A stretch of 64,000 nucleotides of DNA, from the NCBI GenBank assembly GCA_013350335.1, contig CM023540.1:43383222-43447221 (forward strand). The letters are read 5' to 3'. Position numbers and translations under genes: made by a program. Under the pieces are notes generated by a model that had not been told where the DNA came from, ran no database searches, and saw only the letters and a program-made list of their open reading frames with translations. Source of the DNA: Chimonanthus salicifolius (Eukaryota > Streptophyta > Magnoliopsida > Laurales > Calycanthaceae). This document shows positions 12,944 through 22,177 of the stretch, in pieces; positions within the stretch are counted from its first letter, which is position 1; every line of letters starts with the position of its first letter.

Positions 12944-15900
12944 CATGCACACATATAAGCAGTATTTCGAAATCATATTGTTGTTTCCCAAAAATATCCA
13001 GGGTATATGGAATTGAGTCTCTTACTTAGTTTCTATCCTTTTTAACTTATGATAATCTACAAGATAATAACATAATAAAAAGGGTGTTCAGTCCAAAACT
13101 CATATTGTCTCCTGGGCATTGACCAGATTGACTTATTGAGTTAGGTCTAGATCCTCGGGTCACTTCTCGGTTGTCTTCTGGATAGGACCAGATCTGACAT
13201 TTTGAGTTAGGCCTCAAGGTCACTCAGTACCCGACAAATATAGCATCGGCCTGTAAGTGAAATCACTCAGTGCCCGACCAATAGGGTGGGCCTGAAAGTG
13301 AATACAATAGTATATACATTATAGTAATAAGAGAAGAGGGTTAGTACATTTTTAATTAAAAAGGGGTATTAACATCACAACACAAACAAGTACAATCAAA
13401 TAAGATTAGGCATCAATATTTATTCAAACAATATTTTAACACTTAAAAACTGGGTCCCTCGGAACATGCCTCAGAACTAGGTACAGTGGCTCTGGATCAT
13501 TCGAACTACACCTAAACTAGTCACTGACCTCGAAACATGGGTCTGACTTCGGATCGTCCGAAGATCGGGTCTCGGACCTTCCGAAGTCCATCCGAATCGA
13601 TAAAAATCCGAAAACAGGTCTCGGTGGGTCTATAAGCCTCGGAACGTCCGAAGTATGGTTCAGAACGTCCGAGTGGGTTCGGTCCTTCCGAGCTCTGCTC
13701 GGATTGTCCGAGTGGGTTCGGTCCTTCCGAGCTCTGCTCGGATTGTCCGAAAGGGTCACGCTGGCCTCGGGCGCTTTTGGGCTTCGGGTGAAGCTCGGAA
13801 CGTCCGAGGGTTAGCTCTCGGACCTTCCGAAGGTTCGGACCGTCCGAGACTCGTCTTCCTCCACTGTTTGCAACCGCAGACAGTGACGGTATGTAACCAG
13901 TGAAATACGAATCCAGGAATAGAGGGTTTCCCGGACTCTGTTTTCACATCTAGCCGGTCCGATAGACTCCTCTGGGAGTCCTCTTTCCATAGGGAATGGT
14001 TTGGAGCTTTAAAGCTCACTGGACCATCCGATTTTAGCACTGAAAGCTCACTGGTACACTTAAAATCGGGTTTTTCTTAAAACTTCAAACTATTTTTTCT
14101 CACTAAAAACAGGGCCAAAACCGGTTTTTCTTGATTCAAGGCTGACTGAAATTTGAAAAGGAATGCATTGGATACCTTCGCTTGGGTTCCTGGGCTGAGA
14201 AATTCGGTCTTTGAAAATCTTCCTTCTAAGTTACGGGCAACAAAAACCAGGAAGAACAGAGGCTACAGAAAGGGTCTGGTTTCAGCTGGAACACAGTGCA
14301 GCAGAGACTGAGAGGGAGAGAAGAAATTGGTGGGAGTTAATCCAGCAGCAAAGGGCTGTATTTATAGGTTTCACGCCGGAAGAAGAGGCCGGACAACCAC
14401 TGCATGCTGCCGCATGCAGTGCCTGCTTACGTCCGCTATAGTGCCGTAAGCTAAGGTTACAAATAAGTCCTCAAACAAATCCGGTTTTGCAAAATAGTCC
14501 TTCTTTTGATAAAAACTCGATTTTAAACTAAGAGCACAATTTTTAGAACTCAAAACCTTAATCCAACCTTACAGATAGGTTGGGTTTTGAAAATCTTAAT
14601 CACCATAAAAATTTTGGAATTTAACTCTCACTAAAAACCATAAATTTAAATAAAAACCATAAATTAACACTATTTACTTAAATAAACAAATGTTAAAATA
14701 AACAATTTAGAAATCTCATTTTGGGGTGCCAAAGGATAACTAGACCATTCTTAAAATGGTCTAACACAAAATACTAGTTTTGAAATTTTCTCATTTTCAA
14801 AATCACTTAAAATAATTATTTCTCCCTTTTGGGATTTTGACGGGGTGATTTTAAATACTATGTTCTGAAAATAAATTCATTTAAAATCAGAAATACAAAT
14901 CCTTTATTAAGGAGAATATTATCAACCAATAATAATCACTTATCGACATATTTTATAAAAATAACAACTAAAAGCGGTAAATTACCAAAATGCCCCTCCA
15001 GCTGGACGAGTTGGATCACTGAGCTCACGAGTTCGGATTGGGCCACACTTGGACTTTCCTCAAAGCCGTAACCGTAATCTTTGAGATTAACCGGTTAGAC
15101 AAGATTATTAAGCTAAAGTATGCCTAATCTGGGTCAGGGTATCACACTATACACATAGGATCAATATAAAAATCAGAATAAGAACATCATATTAAAACTG
15201 TAAACATATCATAGTACCAAAAACAGCACATGATAATTATATCCAAATCATACAAATGTATGTGTCATGTCATAGGTGTCATATGCCAATGGTCCCTCAC
15301 CCAATCTCCATATCAAACACCATACAAATCATAACAACCTTTTCCTTGATATAATGAAACCACATCAAGGTCTTCCCTCGACCATTTACATCCGCAGTGT
15401 TTTGTGACGGCACCACCAGGTCACTGTTATACCTCCCCACGTGTGTTGATCGAAATTACAGATGGAGCGTGAACTCCTCCCTCTGCGCAGGGTTTTTGGA
15501 CTGGTTGCCCCTGAGCTCTTTGGTCCATATTACGCCGTACCCCTATCTAGCAATCTTGAACAAGGCCAACATATCAATGGTTCACATAGCGTCTTCCAAG
15601 CTAGTTTTCAAGCACAAGTCATGTCCGGACAGCTCATAACTCGGCTCGCATGAGATTATGAATACAAAAATGTCATTTCATATCAAATCATATTGAAATT
15701 CAGTTCATAAAACTTATACCACTTGATTTACCAAAATAAACATTGTACTGAAATAAAAACCAGTAACATATAAGATCCATATGTATCTCAACAAGGTAGG
15801 AATCCTACCAAAGTCCAGTATAATATCCTTGCTGTTTTTGTGAATACCACGTTCAACGATCACGTTGAAACGAATCGCAACCCCCTTGCGAATCTCCTTT

Positions 15901-18900
15901 CCTTATTGAATTCAATCGTATATATATAATCAATTTTAATTATCCATTTCATTTAAATCATCTCTTACATTCTTCCAGATAGACTGAGGTTTCTGGAATC
16001 ATCTATAAAAAATTAACTTTTCATTTCAGTCGACTGAATCACGCTTAGCTACAGTGTTCTGCCTTGCTGTAGACTTTCAGTCGGCTGAAACCCAACACAG
16101 TATTGTTATTCCTTGACTCGCTAACTTTTCAGTCGACTGAATCCTCAACCAACGGTTTCCTTGTTTGATAAGTAATCATTCAGTCGATTGAAACACGCCT
16201 GATCCTTTTACTTATTTGTTACGTCCTCTTTCAGTCGACTGAATCACAAGATTCAGTCTGCTGAAACTCTCAGAAATGGTTTTCTGTCTTCAGCTACACC
16301 AGTTTAGTCGATTGAATCCCAGATTCAGTCGGCTGAAACTCCCAGAAACTATATTCTAATTCGTCCAATACCAGTTCAGTCGACTGACTATTTGTCAGTC
16401 TCCTTTGTTTGATTCCTTGGCTAGACCTTTCTTCATTGAATCCATTCCTTATTAATTTAAAACATAAATAACATCAAACAGGTAACTCTTGGTGAGTTTA
16501 TTCTACCCTCTAGCCGAGACTAGAGTCCGTTTCATTATTCTTTTAATTCTTGGTTTACAACTGGAATCCAGACATCAACCTTGTTTCCGCTACATATCCA
16601 TTCTTCAAATGGACATCCCATTTCCATGACCTTATAACATTTTGGTCATCCCTTTACATCAGATATGGAACCTATAGGTTCGGCCATACCAAGACCAAAA
16701 CTATGGTTTCCCTTAATCCCTTATTCTAAACTTATTTAAATTCAAAACATACCTTTTTTTCCCGTCTCCTTCTTTCTTTTGCTCTGTCTTTGTTCCTCAG
16801 TCCTTCTCTTTCCTTGGTTCTTTAGCAAACTTATCTAAGTCCAGAGGTGTAGAAATTGAGAGGGGAAGAGTAGAGGAAAGAAATTTCCTTGTTTGCAGTA
16901 GATGAATTTCGGCCAAGGGGGTGTGAAGTGCCCCTTAGGCTGATGTCTCTTTGTAACAGCCCATGCCCATTCATCTTCCCCTTTACGTTTGGTCTAACCA
17001 AGGAGTCCCTTGGTTTAACCAAGGAGACTCTTGGTTTAAACCAAGGTGTCTCTCCACCTTCCATCGGGTTCATGGGTTCCAAGTCCCATGAGATGAAAAC
17101 CCTTAATTTTCCCACTCAACTCAAGTAATTAGTCTTGAACTCACTTTCGAATTCAAGCCAATTTAACTCAATTGAATATTAAACTTATTTTAATCTTGAA
17201 CTCAATTGAATATTAACTCACTTTAATCTTGAACTCCATTGAGTTCACTCATGGTTGACCAAGTCAACCATGACCTTAGCCGACCATGCCCCACATTGCA
17301 TTTTAAGTCCCACCTTGGCCATGTCACTTACATGCCACCTCATATACACGCCACCTTACTTGATGAGGCGGATTTATGCATTGAGTCTCAATTGGGTAGC
17401 TGACCCAATTAAATTAAACCTATCCATTTATCTTTACCTAATTATTTCCAAATCGAATTTTATCCATGATCCATTGAATCATAATTGGGTTGTTGACCCA
17501 ATTCTTACCCATCTAAGTTTCATTTCAATTTGTAATCTTAAATTCAACTAATTTAGCAATTTAAATAGACAAAACCAATATATTTATAAAATGAAAAATC
17601 CGGGTATTACACTCCTTGGGAAAGAAACAAAAGATAGGTTACTGTTCATTCTATAAAAAATTAATTTCATTAATCCCTTCTGAAGATAGATTACAACCAC
17701 TTTAATCTGTTGATCATATTATCCTAAGTATGCTTAAACAAGAGTTCAGATGAAATGCTTCCTAATTACTTTGATCTTAACCTTCCAAACCAGCATAGGT
17801 CTATCTAAGCAATCCAGTAGACCCAGATACATTTTTAGGTTGGATTTGAAATGGAGGCAGTTTGGTGCAGGGGTTAAAAAAATGTTGCCTGGTACGTATT
17901 GGCTGATGCGGCGGATTGGCAAATATGTATCTTAGTATTCGCTTTGCAGCCAATACTCACACTCTGTTCCATTTTTTAAGTTTTCTATAGAAATATAGAA
18001 AAAAATTAGAAAATTAGAAGAAAAAAAAATTGAAAGATGGAGGATTTGAAGATAAAAATGGAGAAAAGAAGGGAAAGATGAGTTCGAAAAACTTGGTGAA
18101 AAAAATGAGGGTTTTGTGAGTTTTGACGAGGAAGAAGAAAAGATCTTGTTGGCTTTGGTGAAGGAGAGAGGGTTTTCAGAGAAAAAGGGACAGATAGGGA
18201 GAGAGTTTTAATGTGTTTTTTTGTTTTTATTTTCTTAAAAAAACTGGGTTGAACGAAAATGGGCCAAAATTTGGGTGAAAAATGGTTGTTATTTCACCCA
18301 GTCTAAGAAAACGTAAAATAGCCGAGATTTCCAGTATCTGCATTTCATTGGCCCTTTTTCCGTCAAATTTCAGCCAAAATTTGTAACACAATTCTCTCCT
18401 CTCACATCCTCATTGTCTCCATCCTATTCCCATGTACATACCGTCTCCGTATTGTGTCTGCACATTTACATGGACCTGTGCACATGTCTATGCATCACAT
18501 CAAACAAAACATGGAGTTTCCTATTTTTTTTTCCAGCTCTACAGGATTAACCCACGTCTAAAATCAAAATGAAAATTCAACAAACATACGTATTGGCCAA
18601 GATTTTCATTAATGCTCCTACTTAAACATGAAAGCTGCTGAAAATGTTGTTGCAAAAATCCTCTATCTTGAGAGATGAATTCTACAAGAATATGTCATTA
18701 TCCGTTCTCTTTACTGTCACTAAAAGAGAGACCTTGTGCATTGATCCAACCTTGAGTGCTTTGTCTATTGTTGCGTGTTGGGTGTGGGCTCAAATTTTGT
18801 CTCCAAATAGAAGTGGGAAACTGCAATGCTGCATTGATCCAACCTTGAGTGCTTTGCCTATTGTTGCGTGTTGGATGTGGGCTCAAATTTAGTCTCCAAA

Positions 18901-21900
18901 TAGAAGTGGGAAAACTATTTAGACTACATGTTGGAAGAGTCCCATAGTGTATGGGATTAGGATTGTAGCTAAACTAGAATAGCATCTCTCAACGTGGAGT
19001 GTATGAGAATACATATCAGTCTAGGAATCCTTATTGTGTGGACTGTAATCTAATTACAACGACAGGTGGATGGCATCTGATAGAGTTCTAGTTGCAACTG
19101 GAGTAAACTTGAGGCACAGACTGCATGTATATCCCAACGTGAGTGAGAGACATCAAGTGGGACACGGCAAAGAGGCTTTTGCTGTATATAGAAGATAGGA
19201 CACAGACGGTGGAGGTTTCCTATATATATATATGAACAGTCACCACAAGAGAGCTAGCGAGGAATCTGAAGAAGGCATTGAGGGAGGAACAGCTAGAAGG
19301 ACGACCTTTTAGCCGTGGGCCTCTATGGCCGTGTGCATGGAGCCACATCCATGCTAGAGGTGTCATGGGCGTGTGTTTGCATGGTGTCTTAGAGGAAGTC
19401 TTTGAGTGGTGAGAGAGAGATGGGTGTGTATGGGACTCGGGTGTTGGGCCTGAGAGTTAAACTCAGGGAGTCATTGATTGTATGTGTATTGTTCTTTTTT
19501 CTCTTGCTCCATGGACATAGGTCAGAGGTTGGCCGAACCACGTAAATCTCTTGTGTTCTTGTGTTTACTTGTATTGTTTTTATTTTGTTCGATTTGTGTT
19601 ATTTCTGCATTTAAACCTAACATTGTGATGTATACTACCTCTTCTTTGTTGTGCCTACTGTATATACGATCAATAAGGGAATCAAATTTGATAAAAATAT
19701 TACTTTTTATAATCATCAGATTTAAAGCCAACCTACCATCACCTTTCACGTATGAAGATTGACCAGGTGCCCTTAATCATTGCTCCATTCCATTGGATCA
19801 ATTAGGCCTTTTCAAAAAGGAAAATTATGGAACAATTTATCATTAAGTTGAGATCAAAGGTTGGAGGTGTTAGTATAAGTTTCACCTTCTTATGAGGTTT
19901 ATAAGCATATGGGCACCTTCACTTTAATAGTCACTTTTTAAGGGTGAGTTCTACACGTGTTTAATATGGCATTAGAGCGCGAGTACCACAGGGATAGGTG
20001 GGGTTCATGAGTCAACCCTACATGGAGGGGGAGAGACAAATGTCTGCAGCTCTGACGCTGAGGGAGAATGTAAGCATGAGACCCTCATCGTCAGTGGACC
20101 TTTGAAATATAAGATTTATAAGCACATGGGCACCATAACCATAATAGTCAACTTTTAAAAGTGAGTTCTACTCATGTTATGATGACCCGACCCCATCGTG
20201 ATATTTTCCACTTTGGACCCTATTCCAACCTTCCTCCCTTGAAATCAACTAACTTCTTATTCCCCTCCCCGCCCCTGGTTCCCATCACTATCACCCCCGA
20301 CATACCAGATCCGCACGGTTTTGCTTTGGACCCTGGCTCACATGGTCAGGCCCAAAAGGCCTCACAATGGGGAGGGTTGCCCCCTCTCATATTAAACCCC
20401 CACCACCTAAGCTCCCAACCAATATGGGACTTTTGGGTGGGGGTGCTACAATCCACCCCCCTTAAGACCAGAGTCGTCCCCGACTCTGTCTCGTCACACT
20501 GATGGAGGCTCCACACACACAGTCAGCAAGTCACACAACTATAGAGCCCTCACAGTGCGAGTGTTGAACCATGCTCTGGTACCACTTGTGATGAGCCGAC
20601 CCTACTCCATCGTGATATTGTCCGCTTTGTGCTCTACCCGACCCACACGGTTTTGCTTTGGGCCCTGGCCCACATGGTCTGGCCCAAAAGGCCTCACAAT
20701 GGGGAGGGTTGCCCCCTCTCATATTAAGCCCCCACCACCCAAGCTCACAACCGATGTGGAACTTTTGGGTGGGGGTGCTATACATGTGTTTAACAAGAGT
20801 GATGGTCAAGAACTCGTCTCAAGAAGCGGGAGTCCTGAGTTCGATTCTCACTCCACTCCTAAGGGCCGCTCTCATAAAATTACGCGATGTGTGTGAAGAT
20901 CAAAAGCTAGAGTCTAAAGTAATTGATTTTTTTCAAAGCATCTCTAAAAATTGGAATGTTATAACCGTTCAAAAAAGAAATTGGAATGTTTAGAGATGAC
21001 TTGTAGAGTCAGAGTGAAAGACCACATGAATGGATTGTTGCAATTATGCTTAGGTTCTGCATACCATATAAAAAAAATTGAGTTTCCACATGAAAAATCT
21101 TTATAAAAAAGGGATGGCCAAGAAAAGAATAAGAATAATTTTGAGCAAATTAATATTCTACTAATTCTAATTTTGAAATCCTTATTTATACAAAAATACA
21201 ATAAGCTTTTGTGCATGATTAGAGTTAGAAAACCCTTCAACTCAAGGCATGTGACCCTATATTTGATTAGGGTTAAGAAACCCTAATTTGATTAGTGTTA
21301 GGAAACCTCTTTGTTTTAAAAGATTTGTTATGGCGCATGAAAAAAACACAGAGATTACTATCCCTTTAACAGTTTAACTTAAAACAATAGAGCTCATGCC
21401 ACCTCATGCCCCAGTTATATTTTACTCATTTTAGGCCTAATTTCTTAGAATTAGTTACAATTTATTGAACTCCACACATCAAGAAGATACGTTTTGTCTT
21501 GACCGTTTATTTATTGAACAGTTATGATTTGTTTTAATTTTAACAAGTAAAAAATAAAAAATTGTGCAAAAAAGTCATAAAATATTAGAGTTTAATCAAC
21601 AGAATTAGATATATCGAATTAGAAACCTATTCATAGTTGTCAAGTCAATTAAAGTGCCACACCTATTTAACATCATACCCATTGGTTCAATACTTTGAAT
21701 ATGCTTCTATATAATTTTACCATATTACTTAATCATTATATGTAAGTTTTAATTTGTCTTTATTTTTATATTAACCTTTTATATAATTAATTATATTATA
21801 CATTTTAAATTTTAAAAAGATATTTAAAATAAATACATTAGACATGCATAGCGCGTTCCTCAACTAGTTGTTTAAAAACTTGAAACCCATTAACATTGGC

Positions 21901-22137
21901 TTGGACTTAATGACTCTAGCTTTTCAAATTTCGACACTACTTTAGGCTTAGTTAAGTCTTCAATTGTCAAGATAATGGTTTAAAATGTCATTTATTTTGT
22001 ATTAATCCTTGTTCTAATCAAATCTATAAGATATGCTTATCTTTTATCTGTAAAATTTACTAGAATAACTTGGATTAAGAGTAATCCCCTTGTAAACATG
22101 GTAGATCCCATGATCAGATTATAGAAATGAATGATTT

Positions 22138-22177
<40 letters not shown>

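Larger units (their letters stand above)
11867..15146 (-). mobile_element. Solo LTR B nested in LTR A
   Basis: A 3,280-bp non-coding block from TATCACGCTCCGACC to GGGTCAGGGTATCACA, flanked by TTATA (11862..11866) and CTATA (15147..15151), four of five matching. Long stretches are the reverse complement of solo LTR C (32871..34825). Examples are the segment with ACTGTCGACACCCG near 12550 and the terminal 170 bp with GGACGAGTTGGATCACTGAG near 15005. It is longer than C because it carries a CGGANNNTCCGA array (13550..13848) and an (AT)n tract. Confidence 0.75.
11348..17611 (-). mobile_element. Solo LTR A (large LTR family), split by solo LTR B
   Basis: Begins TGTAACGCCCCGCCC and ends CCGGGTATTACA, with probable 6-bp target duplications CCCCTT (11342..11347) and CTCCTT (17612..17617). 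Its first 150 bp match solo LTR E at 42977 (CGTCACGACGCGAG, TTAAGTTCGG, CAACGCGCCCAGTAG). Without LTR B it is about 3.0 kb. No internal region, primer site or coding sequence is seen, so a solo LTR is the simplest reading. The minus orientation is inferred from the element at 34826, whose LTR ends are alike and whose primer site is visible. Confidence 0.75.

Noticed and set aside
12729..13029. Open frames rich in alternating Ile-Tyr
   Set aside because: They are translations of the (AT)n microsatellite.
13517..14040. Arg/Ser-rich open frames on both strands
   Set aside because: They are by-products of the GC-rich CGGANNNTCCGA palindrome array.
16024..16388. Possible CRISPR-like array of palindromes with spacers
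   Set aside because: Spacing is irregular, the repeat is only 14 to 17 bp, and it lies within a plant LTR. It is described as a palindrome island.
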